Shown piece after piece: positions 37,461-51,094 of a DNA stretch of 53,762 nucleotides. Made by a program: the position numbers and the translations under genes. Below the pieces are notes generated by a model, which worked only from the letters and a program-made list of their open reading frames with translations, ran no database searches and was not told the origin of the DNA. Within the stretch, counting starts at the first letter, position 1; every line of letters begins with the position of its first letter. Origin of the DNA: an uncultured Actinomycetes bacterium (GTDB lineage: Bacteria; Actinomycetota; Actinomycetes; Nanopelagicales; Nanopelagicaceae); the NCBI GenBank assembly GCA_903878415.1, contig CAIRHO010000056.1:1-53762 (forward strand). Direction: 5' to 3'.

Positions 37461-38545
37461 TAACAGACCTTTACATTCCAACCATGTTTATCTTCGATAG
37501 TTCCATGTTGGATTCCAAGCAAATGTTCACGAAGTTGCATAGTGATCGGACCAGGAGTTCCATCACCGGTTGGCCAATTTCCAAATTCGCTCTTAGCGCC
37601 ACCGATTGGTGAGATAACTGCAGCAGTGCCACAGGCAAAAGTTTCGGTAATCTCACCACTAGCAACACCGTCGCGCCAATCGTCGATTGAAATCATTCCT
37701 TCTTCAGTTTTATAACCAAGATCTTTTGCAACAGTAAGAATGGAATCGCGCGTAACTCCAGGAAGTAGCGTGCCGGTTAATTTAGGTGTGAAAATTGTGG
37801 CATCTTTACCTTTTCCTTTAACAAAATAAAGGTTCATACCGCCCATCTCTTCTACCCATTTACGCTCTAGCGCATCTAACCAAACAACTTGATCGCAACC
37901 TTGAGCTGCTGCTTGCTGCTGTGCGAGTAGCGATGCTGCATAGTTTCCACCACACTTAGCTTCACCAGTTCCACCAAGTGATGCGCGGACATATTCAGTA
38001 GAAATCCAAACAGTTACTGCGGTTGTAGTTGAGAAATATGCACCAACTGGGCAGGCAATTAATATGTAAGAAGCGCTCTTTGAAGGCCGAACTCCGATTG
38101 CAACTTCTGTTGCGATCATAAACGGCCGAATGTAGAGCGAAGAACCTACTTTATGTGGCACCCAACCCTTATCTTGCTTTACTAAAGTTTCGATAGTTTT
38201 AATGAATGCTTCGACTGGGAGCTCTGGTAATGCTAAACGCTTTGCCGATTTAGCAAAACGTTTTCCGTTTGCATCGGGACGGAACAAACTAATTGAGTTA
38301 TCTGGTTGCCAATACGCCTTCAATCCTTCAAAAATTTCTTGGCCGTAATGTAAAACCATCGTTGCTGGGTCGAGCGAGAGTGGACCATATGCTTTTAATT
38401 CAGCATCACCCCATCCCGAATCCACATGCCAATTAGCAATAATCATGTGGTCAGTGAAATATTTTCCAAATCCACCTTCATCTACTTTTGCTTGGCGTAC
38501 GGCATCTGGCAACGCAGTGGATGATGGAGTGACATTTATTTTCAT
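37460..38545 (-). CDS. ilvE: Branched-chain amino acid aminotransferase
   Basis: This fold-type IV PLP enzyme interconverts Leu, Ile, Val and their keto acids. The 361-residue length fits the BCAT form of actinobacteria. Typical stretches are LHYGQEIFEGLKAYWQPD, GSSLYIRPFMIATE and the lysine-bearing region GGTGEAKCGGNYAASL. It lies two bases after leuB and overlaps cimA. Confidence 0.95.
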   Translation of the reverse strand: MKINVTPSSTALPDAVRQAKVDEGGFGKYFTDHMIIANWHVDSGWGDAELKAYGPLSLDPATMVLHYGQEIFEGLKAYWQPDNSISLFRPDANGKRFAKSAKRLALPELPVEAFIKTIETLVKQDKGWVPHKVGSSLYIRPFMIATEVAIGVRPSKSASYILIACPVGAYFSTTTAVTVWISTEYVRASLGGTGEAKCGGNYAASLLAQQQAAAQGCDQVVWLDALERKWVEEMGGMNLYFVKGKGKDATIFTPKLTGTLLPGVTRDSILTVAKDLGYKTEEGMISIDDWRDGVASGEITETFACGTAAVISPIGGAKSEFGNWPTGDGTPGPITMQLREHLLGIQHGTIEDKHGWNVKVC

Positions 38546-38547
38546 AA

Positions 38548-39591
38548 CTACCCCTTCACCGCGCTAGCAAGAAGTGTGCCAATTTCACTAGTGGAACGCT
38601 TTTTATCGCCGCGAGTTAGCAAATCTGCTGCCACTGCTTTCTCTACATCTTTAGCAGCGTCAGTTAAACCTAAATGGCTAAGCATCATTGCAACTGACAT
38701 TATGGTTGCAGTTGGATCTGCGATTCCTTTACCAGCGATATCGGGAGCTGAACCGTGGACTGGCTCAAACATCGATGGGAACTTGCCAGTTGGATTAATA
38801 TTTCCAGAAGCAGCCAAACCAAGTCCACCACAAATGGCAGCTGCAATATCGGTCAAGATATCACCAAAAAGATTGTCCGTTACAACCACATCAAAACGAT
38901 CTGGATTAGTAACAAAGAACATGGAAGCCGCATCGACATGCAAGTAATCAGTCGCTACATCCGGAAATTCTTTCGCAACATCGTTAAATGTTCGAGTCCA
39001 TAAACTGCCAGCACGAGTAAGTACATTATTCTTATGTACCAAAGTTAATTTCTTACGTGGCCGTAATTGCGCACGTGTAAATGCATTTCGTATTACCCGC
39101 TCGGCACCACGTCGAGTATTTAGGCTCTCTTCAGTAGCGATTTCGTCGGATGTGCCTTCCGCAAGAACGCCACCAGCTCCAACGTATGGACCTTCAGTAC
39201 CTTCACGAACCACAACGAAATCAAGTTCGCTAACGCCAGCAAGTGGCGATTTAACCCCAGGATATAACCGTGCTGGTCGCAAATTAATAAAATGATCAAA
39301 AGCGAAGCGAATCTTCAATAATAAGCCGCGCTCTAAAACACCGCTTGGAACTGTTGGATCGCCAACTGCGCCAAGCAGAATTACATCTGCTTTCGCTAAT
39401 TCGTTCAGCGTTGCATCAGGAAGCGTCTCGCCAGTTTTATGCCAGAGGCGAGCACCAAGTTCATACTCTTTCTTATTGAAAGTGATGCCATATTTTAGAG
39501 AGACGGCATCTAGAACTTTGAGTCCTTCGGCTACAACTTCTGGACCAATGCCATCGCCACCGATAACTGCAAGATTAAATGATTTGCTCAT
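38548..39591 (-). CDS. leuB: 3-isopropylmalate dehydrogenase
   Basis: LeuB oxidatively decarboxylates 3-isopropylmalate in leucine synthesis; the same enzyme can act on methylmalate in the citramalate route. The 347-residue protein begins [20 protein letters not shown] and shows the substrate loop [17 protein letters not shown], and the NAD site at [14 protein letters not shown]. It sits three bases after serA. leuA, leuC and leuD are not in this window. Confidence 0.96.
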   Translation of the reverse strand: MSKSFNLAVIGGDGIGPEVVAEGLKVLDAVSLKYGITFNKKEYELGARLWHKTGETLPDATLNELAKADVILLGAVGDPTVPSGVLERGLLLKIRFAFDHFINLRPARLYPGVKSPLAGVSELDFVVVREGTEGPYVGAGGVLAEGTSDEIATEESLNTRRGAERVIRNAFTRAQLRPRKKLTLVHKNNVLTRAGSLWTRTFNDVAKEFPDVATDYLHVDAASMFFVTNPDRFDVVVTDNLFGDILTDIAAAICGGLGLAASGNINPTGKFPSMFEPVHGSAPDIAGKGIADPTATIMSVAMMLSHLGLTDAAKDVEKAVAADLLTRGDKKRSTSEIGTLLASAVKG

Positions 39592-39594
39592 GGC

Positions 39595-42226
<2,632 letters not shown>

Positions 42227-42244
42227 TTATATATTTCGGTTGGT

Positions 42245-42805
42245 TTAGTTCTGGTAATCCGCGGTTGCGCTATGAGAGTCCGAGATTGCAACTCTTGAAG
42301 TGCTAAGCGTACGGTCTGCAAGCGTGATACTGCCACGCTCAAGTGCGATCAATCCTGATTGCACCAATTCTTTAATGCCAAATTGCTCAAGTGATTTGAG
42401 CAGCGCTTCGATATCTATACTTGGCCCAGTTGCTTCGATTGTTAGCGAAACGTCAGATTCATCAACAATTACGCCGTTATATTTCTGCGCAACTGCAGCA
42501 ACCTTTTCGCGATCAGATTTCTGCGCATTAACTTTCACTAGTAGAGCTTCGCGTTTAATCGAGCCAGTATCAGTCATTTCTGAGATGCCAATAACGTTGA
42601 TAAGTTTAAATAATTGCGCGATTACTTGATCAAGTGCATGTCCGTCAAGATTTAGCACAATAGTCATTCGTGAAATTTCAGAGTTCTCAGTTGGACCTAC
42701 CGCAAGTGAATCAATGTTGTATCCGCGTCGAGAAAATAAAGATGCAATGCGGGCAAGCACACCTGGGCTGTTTTCAACTAAAACGGAGAGAGTATGGGTG
42801 GCCAT
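42245..42805 (-). CDS. ilvN: Acetolactate synthase small (regulatory) subunit
   Basis: IlvN binds valine or other branched-chain amino acids and controls IlvB. The 186-residue protein has an N-terminal ACT domain (TLSVLVENSPGVLARIASLFSRR) and a second conserved domain (REALLVKVNAQKSDREKV). Its first base is shared with the ilvB stop, so the two subunits are coupled. Confidence 0.96.
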   Translation of the reverse strand: MATHTLSVLVENSPGVLARIASLFSRRGYNIDSLAVGPTENSEISRMTIVLNLDGHALDQVIAQLFKLINVIGISEMTDTGSIKREALLVKVNAQKSDREKVAAVAQKYNGVIVDESDVSLTIEATGPSIDIEALLKSLEQFGIKELVQSGLIALERGSITLADRTLSTSRVAISDSHSATADYQN

Positions 42806-44544
42806 TAGAGCTCCTGCGAATCCCAGTCAGGCGCAGTCTCGCGCGCAACCAAAATGTCATCATTTGATGTACCTGCAGCAACCATTGGCCAAACCATTGC
42901 GTCACGAAATACGCTGAAATCAACCACAACAGGTTGATCGTTAATAGCCATCGCTTCTTTAATAACTTTATCTACATCACCCGTAGTATCGCAACGAAGC
43001 CCAACACAACCCATTGCATCTGCTAACTTAACGAAATCGGGAATTCGCTTGGAATCTAACGAAGTATTTGAATAGCGAGAGTTATAGAAAAGCGTCTGCC
43101 ATTGCCGAACCATGCCGAGGCTTTCGTTATTAATGATTGCAACTTTAATTGGAATATTATTTATTGCGCATGTAACTAACTCTTGGTTTGTCATCTGGAA
43201 ACAACCATCGCCATCAATTGCCCAAACCGTGGTATCTGGTGCGCCAACTTTTGCGCCCATCGCAGCGGGAACTGCATAACCCATCGTTCCAGCACCGCCA
43301 GAGTTCAACCAGGTACGTGGTTTCTCATATTTAACGAATTGCGAAGCCCACATTTGATGTTGTCCAACGCCGGCAACATAAATTGAATCTGGTCCAGCTA
43401 TTGCGCCAATTCTTTCAATTACATATTGTGGGGAAACGCTGCCATCTTCGGGATGGTCATACCCAACTGGATATTTAGAGCGTAGTGCGCCCATCTGGCT
43501 CCACCATTGGGTTAAATCTGGTTCTGATTTCTTAAATTCGGTTTCTAAGGCCGGAATAAGCGCAGTAATCGCTTCGCCGACATCGCCAACAATTGCTACA
43601 TCAGCAAAACGATTCTTACCAATTTCGGCTGGATCAATATCGGCATGAATAATTTTTGCATTAACCGCAAAAGTAGAAAGTTTTCCAGTCACGCGGTCAT
43701 CAAAACGCGCGCCTAAAGTAATAAGTAAATCGCTCTTCTGTAACGCAGTAACTGCAGCGACAGTTCCATGCATGCCAGGCATACCTAGGTGTAGCGGATG
43801 GCTATCTGGGAAAGCACCGCGCGCCATCAAAGTTGTGACAACTGGTGCGCCAGTTAATTCGGCAAGTCTTAATAATTGTTTGCTCGCATTAGCTTTTATT
43901 ACTCCGCCACCGACATAAAGGACTGGCCTCTTTGATTTCGCAATTAGCGCTGCGGCATCTCGGATTGCTTGGCTATCTGGTTTAGTTTTTGGGTTGTAGC
44001 CAGCTAAGTTAATATTGGTTGGCCATTTAAATTCTGTCATCTTCTGTAACGCATCTTTAGCGATATCAACTAGTACTGGACCAGGACGACCCGTCCCGGC
44101 AATATGGAAAGCTTCCGCGATCGCGCGCGCTATATCATCTGGGTTAGTGATTAAATAATTATGTTTGGTAATCGGCATTGTGATACCGCGAATGTCAGCT
44201 TCTTGGAATGCATCGGTTCCGATTGCAGCAGAAGGTACTTGTCCGGTGATTGCAACCATTGGAACAGAATCCATCGCAGCATCACCGATTGGGGTAACTA
44301 AATTTGTAGCTCCTGGTCCTGATGTTGCGATGCAGACTCCAACGCGGCCAGTTACTTGGGCATACCCAGTTGCAGCATGACCAGCACCTTGTTCATGGCG
44401 AACCAAGATGTGGCGAATTTTAGAATCGTAGATCGGATCGTAAGCCGGCAGAATTGCACCGCCTGGAATTCCAAACATGACTTCAACGCCAGCGTGCTCG
44501 AGTGATTTCACTAAGCTCTGCGCTCCAGTTACTTGGTTACTCAT
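42805..44544 (-). CDS. ilvB: Acetolactate synthase large (catalytic) subunit
   Basis: This ThDP enzyme makes acetolactate and acetohydroxybutyrate, the first common branched-chain step. The 579-residue protein has [17 protein letters not shown], the catalytic glutamate E51 in [16 protein letters not shown], a central FAD-binding domain, and the ThDP motif [20 protein letters not shown] 44544 is preceded by AAGGAG. It is the first enzyme gene of an eight-gene operon and lies behind a leader peptide and terminator that look like an attenuator. Confidence 0.97.
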   Translation of the reverse strand: MSNQVTGAQSLVKSLEHAGVEVMFGIPGGAILPAYDPIYDSKIRHILVRHEQGAGHAATGYAQVTGRVGVCIATSGPGATNLVTPIGDAAMDSVPMVAITGQVPSAAIGTDAFQEADIRGITMPITKHNYLITNPDDIARAIAEAFHIAGTGRPGPVLVDIAKDALQKMTEFKWPTNINLAGYNPKTKPDSQAIRDAAALIAKSKRPVLYVGGGVIKANASKQLLRLAELTGAPVVTTLMARGAFPDSHPLHLGMPGMHGTVAAVTALQKSDLLITLGARFDDRVTGKLSTFAVNAKIIHADIDPAEIGKNRFADVAIVGDVGEAITALIPALETEFKKSEPDLTQWWSQMGALRSKYPVGYDHPEDGSVSPQYVIERIGAIAGPDSIYVAGVGQHQMWASQFVKYEKPRTWLNSGGAGTMGYAVPAAMGAKVGAPDTTVWAIDGDGCFQMTNQELVTCAINNIPIKVAIINNESLGMVRQWQTLFYNSRYSNTSLDSKRIPDFVKLADAMGCVGLRCDTTGDVDKVIKEAMAINDQPVVVDFSVFRDAMVWPMVAAGTSNDDILVARETAPDWDSQEL

Positions 44545-44586
44545 TCCGACCTACTCCTTTCCTTCTCTAATTAACTCCACTAACAG

Positions 44587-44611
44587 AAAAACCCTCAGTT
44601 TTAACTGAGGG
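44587..44611 (-). terminator. Intrinsic terminator in the ilvB leader (attenuator)
   Basis: A perfect nine-bp inverted repeat CCCTCAGTT / AACTGAGGG with a two-base centre is followed on the minus strand by five T residues. It lies 43 bases upstream of the ilvB start and downstream of a leader peptide, so it would stop transcription before ilvB unless prevented. The structure is read directly; its attenuator role follows from context. Confidence 0.85.
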
Positions 44612-44612
44612 T

Positions 44613-44645
44613 AGCGCGGGATCTGATTTTTCTAGATCGCGCGCT
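44613..44645 (-). promoter_or_regulatory. ilvB leader hairpin overlapping the leader-peptide stop
   Basis: Bases 44613-44624 and 44634-44645 pair over 11 of 12 positions (one mismatch) around a nine-base loop. The upstream arm contains the last codons and the first stop base of the leader peptide, so a ribosome ending there would block this stem. The terminator begins one base further on. This is the kind of pause or competing stem expected in an attenuator. Confidence 0.7.
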
Positions 44646-44679
44646 CTTGAATCACCACTGAGGTAGTAAGTGTTTTCAT
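44632..44679 (-). CDS. ilv operon leader peptide
   Basis: This is a 15-residue ORF, MKTLTTSVVIQERAI, ending in TAG. It contains Leu4, Val8, Val9, Ile10 and Ile15, so five of fifteen residues are end products of the operon. It has no Shine-Dalgarno site. A near-consensus promoter places the transcript start on the A of its ATG, so translation is probably leaderless. It is followed by a hairpin and a terminator before ilvB. Corynebacterium has an ilvBNC leader peptide of similar design but different sequence. Confidence 0.75.
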   Translation of the reverse strand: MKTLTTSVVIQERAI

Positions 44680-44685
44680 GGCTAA

Positions 44686-44715
44686 ATTATCGCTCACGCC
44701 CGCGGGACTAGTCAA
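44686..44715 (-). promoter_or_regulatory. ilv operon promoter
   Basis: On the minus strand TTGACT (44710-44715) and GATAAT (44686-44691) are separated by 18 bases, close to the housekeeping consensus. Six bases then lead to the leader-peptide ATG at 44679, placing the predicted +1 on its A. Confidence 0.75.
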
Positions 44716-44719
44716 CCCA

Positions 44720-44735
44720 TGAGATGCGCATCTCA
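44720..44735. promoter_or_regulatory. 16-bp perfect palindrome, candidate operator
   Basis: TGAGATGCGCATCTCA is a perfect 16-bp palindrome. It lies just upstream of the ilv -35 box, centred about 48 bases before the predicted ilv start, and about 60 bases before the divergent ABC-F start. This suits a dimeric regulator acting on one or both promoters. The regulator is unknown to me. Confidence 0.6.
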
Positions 44736-44794
44736 ATATATGGCTATGCCTATCTGGAAATTCAACTACTGCTTATCGTGAGAAACTTCGCTTG

Positions 44795-46393
44795 ATGATT
44801 TCAACAGCGAGCCTTGAATTACGAGCCGGGGCTCGATTACTCGTCAGCGGAGTATCAGTTCGTATCAACCACGGAGATCGCGTGGGCTTTGTCGGGCGAA
44901 ATGGTGCTGGGAAAAGCACTTTAGCAAAAGTGCTAGCGGGTGAAACTCAACCTGCAGGCGGTCAAGTAATTCGAACCGGAATGATCGGTTATCTCCCCCA
45001 AGATCCGCGCACCGGTGATGAAACAGGTTCGGTTGTAGAGCGAATTCTTTCAGTTCGTGAATTAGATCAAATAGTTTCGCGGATGCGAAAAGCTGAAGAA
45101 GCAATGTCGATCGCGCAAGGCGATGAACTTGAAGTTGCAATGACGCGCTACACCAGAGCCGAAAATGAATTCAGTATCGCCGGCGGTTATGGGGCAACTG
45201 CTGAAGCTGAATCTATTGCCATGAGTTTAGGTATTCCAGAGCGTTTATTTGATCAACAACTTGATTCATTAAGTGGTGGCCAACGCCGTCGAATTGAGTT
45301 GGCCAGAATCCTATTTAGTGGCGCTGATACCTTGCTATTGGATGAACCAACAAACCATTTAGATGCCGACTCAGTTGTTTGGCTCCGTGATTATTTAATG
45401 AAATATTCCGGCGGGTTAGTAATTATTAGCCACGATGTGAACTTGATCGAAACCGTCGTAAATAAGGTTTTCTATTTAGATGCCAACCGAAATGTTATCG
45501 ATGTGTACAACATGGGTTGGAAAAAATATTTGCAGCAACGTGAACAAGATGAACACCGTCGTAAGATTGACCGCGCAATTGCAGAGAAGAAAGCTGCCAT
45601 CTTGGAGAAACAAGCAGAGAAGATGCGAGCAAAAGCTTCCAAGGCAAAGGCTGCCCAGGGTATGTTCCGCCGTGCCGATAAATTACGTTCCGATTTAGCT
45701 GATGTTCGCAAAGTAGATAAAGTTGCAAAACTACGTTTCCCAACACCATCTCCTTGTGGCAAAACTCCACTTACTGCGACCGCGCTGAGCAAATCTTACG
45801 GATCGCTCGAAGTCTTTACCGATGTAGATCTCGCAATCGATAAAGGTTCTCGCGTTGTGATTTTGGGGCTAAATGGTGCTGGTAAAACTACTTTACTTAG
45901 AATGTTAGCTGGAGAGCTAGAGCCAGATACTGGTGAAGTAATTCCTGGACATGGTTTAAAAATTGGTTACTACGCTCAAGAGCATGAGTCATTAGATTAT
46001 GAGCGTACAATTTTAGAAAATATGAATAGCACCGGAGTTGATTTGAAGGATGCTGAAGCGCGCAGCGTGCTTGGTTCTTTCCTCTTTACCGGTGATGATG
46101 TACATAAACCAGTAAAAGTATTAAGTGGCGGTGAGCGAACTCGACTTGCGTTAGCGCTATTGGTTGTAAGTGCTGCAAATGTATTACTTCTTGATGAGCC
46201 TACAAATAACTTAGATCCGGCATCCCGAGAAGAGATTTTGGCAGCACTTGGTGAATATCAAGGTTCGGTAATTTTGGTATCGCATGATGAAGGCGCAGTT
46301 TTATCGCTAAAGCCAGATCGGGTTTTATTACTTCCAGATGGCGATGAAGATTTATGGAACGAAAGCTATATGGATCTAGTGGAGATTGATTAG
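44795..46393 (+). CDS. ABC-F family ATPase
   Basis: This soluble protein has two ABC domains and no membrane segments, as in ribosome-associated ABC-F translation factors (EttA/Uup-like). Starting at ATG 44795 it has 532 residues. Domain 1 has GRNGAGKST and [14 protein letters not shown]; domain 2 has [23 protein letters not shown] and [12 protein letters not shown] Lys/Arg/Glu-rich linker (about 245-310) between them fits the tRNA-interaction motif. Whether it is a housekeeping factor or confers antibiotic protection cannot be told here. It is divergent from ilvB and ends convergently with ilvD, overlapping by four bases. Confidence 0.9.
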   Translation: MISTASLELRAGARLLVSGVSVRINHGDRVGFVGRNGAGKSTLAKVLAGETQPAGGQVIRTGMIGYLPQDPRTGDETGSVVERILSVRELDQIVSRMRKAEEAMSIAQGDELEVAMTRYTRAENEFSIAGGYGATAEAESIAMSLGIPERLFDQQLDSLSGGQRRRIELARILFSGADTLLLDEPTNHLDADSVVWLRDYLMKYSGGLVIISHDVNLIETVVNKVFYLDANRNVIDVYNMGWKKYLQQREQDEHRRKIDRAIAEKKAAILEKQAEKMRAKASKAKAAQGMFRRADKLRSDLADVRKVDKVAKLRFPTPSPCGKTPLTATALSKSYGSLEVFTDVDLAIDKGSRVVILGLNGAGKTTLLRMLAGELEPDTGEVIPGHGLKIGYYAQEHESLDYERTILENMNSTGVDLKDAEARSVLGSFLFTGDDVHKPVKVLSGGERTRLALALLVVSAANVLLLDEPTNNLDPASREEILAALGEYQGSVILVSHDEGAVLSLKPDRVLLLPDGDEDLWNESYMDLVEID

Positions 46394-48078
46394 TCGCAGA
46401 CCGCGCCTTTAGAAGCTGAACCAACTAATTTAGAATACTTAGCTAAGACGCCACGTTTGTACTTATGTGGCACTGGTTTAAATGTTTTCTTTCGCTCGGC
46501 CAATTCTTTCTCATCAACTAATAAATCTAATTGACGAGTAATGGTATTAATTCTAATTCGATCGCCATCTTTAACAAGTGCGATCGGGCCGCAATCAACT
46601 GCTTCTGGTGCCACGTGGCCAACACAAAGTCCGGTAGTTCCACCGGAGAATCGACCATCCGTTAGAAGTAGAACGGATTTTCCTAAACCAGCTCCTTTAA
46701 TTGCGCCAGTAATCATTAACATCTCGCGCATACCTGGTCCACCTTTTGGACCTTCGTAACGAATTACGACAACATCGCCAGCTTGGATAGTTCCATTTTC
46801 TAACGCAACCATCGCAGATTGTTCGCGATCGAAAACTCTTGCTGGTCCTTCAAATTCAGCTACGCCAACACCAGCAACTTTTGTTACAGCTCCATCAGGA
46901 GCAAGTGAACCGCTAAGAATTGTGATGCCGCCACCAAGTGACATCGGCTTCGATGTCGCACGGAGAATTTCACCGTCTGGATCAGGTGGCGCAATATCTT
47001 TAAGGTTTTCTGCCATGGTCTTGCCAGTTACGGTTAAACAATCACCATGCAATAAACCTGCATCTAATAGCGATTTAAGGACAACTGGGATGCCACCGAC
47101 TTTATCAACATCACTCATTACAAAGCGGCCAAACGGTTTCAAATCTCCGAGCAGTGGCACTTTGGAACCGATTCGATGAAAATCAGAGAGCGTTAAATCC
47201 ACGTCAGCTTCATGTGCAATAGCAAGTAAGTGCAGCACTGCATTTGTTGAACCACCTAGAGCCATCACGGCAGTGATTGCGTTTTCAAAAGCAGGTTTTG
47301 TGAGAATATCGCGAGTTGTAATTCCTTGACGAATTAATTCAACTACTGCAGCTCCAGATTTAATTGCAAAAATGTCACGTCGGCGATCAACTGCTGGTGG
47401 TGCAGCAGAGCCGGGAAGTGAGAGTCCGATTGCTTCACCAACAGTTGCCATTGTATTTGCGGTGTACATACCACCACACGCACCTTCACCTGGACAGATT
47501 GCGCGTTCGATTTTATCTAGCTGCTCTTGCGAAATTAATCCGCGAGCACATGCACCAACTGCTTCAAAAGCATCAATGATCGTTACATCTTTACCATCAA
47601 CTTGTCCTGGCAAAGTTGAGCCCGCGTAAACAAAAACGCTCGCAACATCGATGCGCGCAGCTGCCATCATCATTCCAGGAAGTGATTTATCGCAACCAGC
47701 AAAAGTAACCATGCCATCTAAACGTTCAGCTTGCATAACTGTCTCAACTGAATCTGCAATAACTTCACGAGAAACTAACGAGAAGTGCATTCCTTCATGT
47801 CCCATCGAAATTCCATCGGAGACTGAGATGGTTCCAAATTGCATTGGAAATCCGCCAGCATCGATTACGCCTTGTTTCGATGCTTTTGCTAACCGATCAA
47901 GTGAGAGATTGCATGGTGTTATTTCATTCCAAGAGGAGACAATTCCAATCTGCGGTTTAACCCAATCGCCATCTTTCATTCCAACAGCACGCAGCATTCC
48001 GCGAGCTGGAGCGCGTTCTAAGCCATCGGTAACTAAGCCAGAACGTGGCTTCATTTTGTTGGCTGGGGTATCTGACAT
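46390..48078 (-). CDS. ilvD: Dihydroxy-acid dehydratase
   Basis: IlvD dehydrates dihydroxy acids to the keto acids of Val and Ile. The 562-residue protein carries iron-sulfur and active-site segments [19 protein letters not shown] and [16 protein letters not shown], and the C-terminal [20 protein letters not shown]. It is separate from the main ilv operon and has no attenuator that I can see. It lies just downstream of gatB (19-base gap). Confidence 0.96.
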   Translation of the reverse strand: MSDTPANKMKPRSGLVTDGLERAPARGMLRAVGMKDGDWVKPQIGIVSSWNEITPCNLSLDRLAKASKQGVIDAGGFPMQFGTISVSDGISMGHEGMHFSLVSREVIADSVETVMQAERLDGMVTFAGCDKSLPGMMMAAARIDVASVFVYAGSTLPGQVDGKDVTIIDAFEAVGACARGLISQEQLDKIERAICPGEGACGGMYTANTMATVGEAIGLSLPGSAAPPAVDRRRDIFAIKSGAAVVELIRQGITTRDILTKPAFENAITAVMALGGSTNAVLHLLAIAHEADVDLTLSDFHRIGSKVPLLGDLKPFGRFVMSDVDKVGGIPVVLKSLLDAGLLHGDCLTVTGKTMAENLKDIAPPDPDGEILRATSKPMSLGGGITILSGSLAPDGAVTKVAGVGVAEFEGPARVFDREQSAMVALENGTIQAGDVVVIRYEGPKGGPGMREMLMITGAIKGAGLGKSVLLLTDGRFSGGTTGLCVGHVAPEAVDCGPIALVKDGDRIRINTITRQLDLLVDEKELAERKKTFKPVPHKYKRGVLAKYSKLVGSASKGAVCD

Positions 48079-48096
48079 CTACGTATCCTACAAAAC

Positions 48097-49596
48097 CTAT
48101 TGCCCTAAATGCTTCAAAAGTAGTTCTCGAACTTTCGCGGCATCAGCTTGGCCTTCTGTCTCTTTCATAACTGCACCAATTAGCGCGCCAGCCGCAGGAA
48201 GATTTCCGCCGCGAACTTTCTCAGCAACCTCGGGTTGGGCTGCGATTGCTTTTTCAATTGCTGCCATCAGCGCACCATCATCAGATACAACTTTAATTCC
48301 ACGTGTTTCAATTACTTCACTTGGTCGACCTTCGCCAGCGATCACTGCTTCAATAACTTGGCGAGCTAATTTATCGGTTAACTCCCCTGCGGCAACTAGC
48401 GCAACAATTTCAGCAACATCTTTTGGTGTAATCGGAAGATCTGCAGCCGTGACATCTTTCTCATTTGCAATTCTTGCAATTTCACCAAGCCACCAACCAC
48501 GCGCTTTTGCAGGATCAGCGCCAAGATTTACAGTTGCCTCAACTATCTCTAAAACATCAGCATTGATCATCGACGCCATTTCCTTATCTGGAACTGACCA
48601 AGCCTCTTGCAAACGTTTGCGGTGAGTCGAAGGTTTTTCTGGAAGTGCAGCACGGAGCGTTTCAATCCAAGTTGCATCTGGCACTATCGGAACTAAATCT
48701 GGTTCGGGGAAATAACGATAATCCTCAGCTTGTTCTTTAGAACGTCCGGAACGAGTTAATCCGGTATCTTCTTGGAAGTGTCGAGTCTCTTGAACGACTC
48801 GCTCCCCTTTATTTAATAACTCTGCATGTCTAATCATTTCGCCACGAACGGCCCGCTCTACCGAGCGAAGTGAGTTCACATTTTTAGTTTCACTTCTAGT
48901 TCCAAGTACATCGCTACCGATTAATCGAAGCGAAACGTTGGCATCACAACGAAGTGAACCTTGCTCCATCTTTACATCGCTAACATTTAGTGAGCGAAGG
49001 ATGTCGCGAAGTTCGGCAACATATGCGCGTGCAACTTCTGGCGCGTATTTACCGGTTCCCGGCACAATCTTGGTGACGATCTCAACCAACGGGATTCCAG
49101 CTCGGTTGTAATCTAAAAGTGAGTAATCCGCTCCATGAATTCGTCCAGTAGCACCGCCCATATGTAGGGATTTACCGGTGTCTTCCTCCATATGAACCCG
49201 TTCAATTTCAACGCGAAATTTCTTAATTCCCTCGTCGGTATCAATCTCTACATCTAAAAATCCATTTATACAGATTGGCTCGTCATATTGTGAAGTTTGA
49301 AAATTCTTCGGCATATCTGGATAGAAGTAATTCTTCCGGGCAAAACGGCTAAACGGCGCGATCGAACAATTTAAAGCTAGCCCGATCATGATCGTGTACT
49401 CAATAGCTTTCTCATTTACAACTGGAAGCGCGCCAGGTAACCCTAAACAGACTGGACAAGTTTGGGTGTTTGGTTCAGCGCCGAAAATTGTGTTGCAACC
49501 GCAGAACATCTTTGAAGCGGTGCCTAACTCAACGTGAACTTCCAAGCCTAGAACTGGTTCATACTTTGCAATTACATCTTCATATTTCAAACTCAT
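48097..49596 (-). CDS. gatB: Asp-tRNA(Asn)/Glu-tRNA(Gln) amidotransferase subunit B
   Basis: GatB binds the mischarged tRNA and activates its acyl group for amidation. I choose ATG 49596, which overlaps the gatA stop as ATGA ([20 protein letters not shown]), giving 499 residues; the longer reading to 49644 only overlaps gatA. Typical stretches are [33 protein letters not shown] and the [11 protein letters not shown] motif. The C-terminal helical YqeY-like domain is complete. Confidence 0.95.
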   Translation of the reverse strand: MSLKYEDVIAKYEPVLGLEVHVELGTASKMFCGCNTIFGAEPNTQTCPVCLGLPGALPVVNEKAIEYTIMIGLALNCSIAPFSRFARKNYFYPDMPKNFQTSQYDEPICINGFLDVEIDTDEGIKKFRVEIERVHMEEDTGKSLHMGGATGRIHGADYSLLDYNRAGIPLVEIVTKIVPGTGKYAPEVARAYVAELRDILRSLNVSDVKMEQGSLRCDANVSLRLIGSDVLGTRSETKNVNSLRSVERAVRGEMIRHAELLNKGERVVQETRHFQEDTGLTRSGRSKEQAEDYRYFPEPDLVPIVPDATWIETLRAALPEKPSTHRKRLQEAWSVPDKEMASMINADVLEIVEATVNLGADPAKARGWWLGEIARIANEKDVTAADLPITPKDVAEIVALVAAGELTDKLARQVIEAVIAGEGRPSEVIETRGIKVVSDDGALMAAIEKAIAAQPEVAEKVRGGNLPAAGALIGAVMKETEGQADAAKVRELLLKHLGQ

Positions 49597-51092
49597 GCGC
49601 GCGCTCCTAAACCAGAAACGTGCGAAAGTATTGGAGCGCCCCATTTACTTAGCAGCGCAGCTTCTAGCGCAGCGCCTACGTTATAAAGGCGATCATCTTT
49701 CATAGCTGGAGCCATGATCTGGAAACCTGTTGGCAAATTATCTTCCTCAGCTAATCCACTTGGAAGTGACATGCCGCAGATTCCTGCCATATTGACTGGG
49801 ATGGTTGCAATGTCGTTTAAATACATCGCAATTGGATCATCAGCCTTTTCGCCGATTTTAAATGCAGTTGTTGGCGCAGTTGGCGAAACTAATACATCAG
49901 CTTTCAAGAATGCGTTATCAAAATCTTGTTTGATTAAAGTGCGAACTTTTTGAGCACTTCCGTAATAAGCATCGTAATAGCCGCTGGAGAGCGCATAAGT
50001 TCCTAGAATAATTCGACGCTTAACTTCGCGGCCAAAACCAACTTCGCGGGTCAGGTTCATAACTTCTTCGGCTGAAACTCCACTCGCATCACCAACACGA
50101 ATTCCATAACGCATTGCATCAAAGCGAGCTAAATTTGAAGAACATTCACTTGGTGCAATCAAATAGTAAGCAGCTAGCGCATATTCGAAATATGGGCAGG
50201 AAACTTCAACAATTTCAGCGCCAAGTCCGGCAAGAAGTTCGAGCGATTCATTAAATCTATTGAGTACTCCAGCTTGATAACCCTCGCCTTGTAACTCTTT
50301 AATTACACCGATCTTTAAACCTTTAACATTTCCATTTTTAGCTGCTGCAACAATTGCTGGAACTGGCGCATTTATACTGGTCGAATCTTTCGGATCGTGT
50401 CCAGCAATTACTTCATGTAGCAAAGCGGCATCTAAAACGGTGCGGGCGCATGGGCCGGCCTGATCGAGGCTGGATGAAAACGCAACTAGTCCATAACGAG
50501 AAACGCCACCGTAAGTTGGTTTCACACCAACTGTTCCAGTAACTGCTGCAGGTTGGCGAATTGATCCACCGGTATCGGTACCAATCGCAAGTGGCGCTTC
50601 GAATGCTGCAAGTGATGCAGAAGAACCACCACCAGATCCGCCAGGAATTCGGGAAAGATCCCAAGGATTATGGGTTGGACCATACGCAGAGTTTTCAGTT
50701 GAGGAACCCATTGCAAATTCATCCATATTCGTTTTACCAAGAATCACAACATCTGCGGCGCGCAATTTACTTACAACTGTTGAGTCATAGGGCGGGCGCC
50801 ATCCTTCTAGCATCTTGGAACCACAAGTAGTTGGAATTCCTTTTTGTACCATTACATCTTTTAAAGCTAACGGAATTCCGGCTAGCGGCGAAAGTTTTTC
50901 ACCAGCTGCTCGTTTCTTATCAGCAAGTGCAGCTTGCGCCAAAGCACCTTCCGAATCTACGTGTAGGAATGCGTGTACTTCTTTATCTACTTCAGCAATT
51001 CGATCTAGATGCGCTTGCGTAAGTGCAACGCTTGTGGTTTCTCCACTCGCAAGTGCGGCAGCCATATCTGCAGCGTTTCTTTTAATTATCAT
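49593..51092 (-). CDS. gatA: Asp-tRNA(Asn)/Glu-tRNA(Gln) amidotransferase subunit A
   Basis: GatA is the glutaminase subunit of GatCAB. The 499-residue protein is an amidase-signature enzyme with the triad K78 (LALKDV), S153 ([10 protein letters not shown]) and S177 ([10 protein letters not shown]). It starts two bases after the gatC stop and overlaps gatB by four bases. The gatC-gatA-gatB order implies that this organism makes Gln-tRNA and/or Asn-tRNA by the indirect route. Confidence 0.96.
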   Translation of the reverse strand: MIIKRNAADMAAALASGETTSVALTQAHLDRIAEVDKEVHAFLHVDSEGALAQAALADKKRAAGEKLSPLAGIPLALKDVMVQKGIPTTCGSKMLEGWRPPYDSTVVSKLRAADVVILGKTNMDEFAMGSSTENSAYGPTHNPWDLSRIPGGSGGGSSASLAAFEAPLAIGTDTGGSIRQPAAVTGTVGVKPTYGGVSRYGLVAFSSSLDQAGPCARTVLDAALLHEVIAGHDPKDSTSINAPVPAIVAAAKNGNVKGLKIGVIKELQGEGYQAGVLNRFNESLELLAGLGAEIVEVSCPYFEYALAAYYLIAPSECSSNLARFDAMRYGIRVGDASGVSAEEVMNLTREVGFGREVKRRIILGTYALSSGYYDAYYGSAQKVRTLIKQDFDNAFLKADVLVSPTAPTTAFKIGEKADDPIAMYLNDIATIPVNMAGICGMSLPSGLAEEDNLPTGFQIMAPAMKDDRLYNVGAALEAALLSKWGAPILSHVSGLGARA

Positions 51093-51094
51093 AG

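Noticed and set aside
44795-46393. ABC-F gene as an antibiotic-resistance determinant
   Set aside because: The sequence fits widespread housekeeping ABC-F proteins equally well; no resistance-type leader or mobile context was seen.
47651-48625. 324-codon plus-strand ORF across the ilvD start and gatB end
   Set aside because: It lies wholly antisense to two well-supported genes and their junction, with a Ser/Ala-rich composition typical of a shadow frame.
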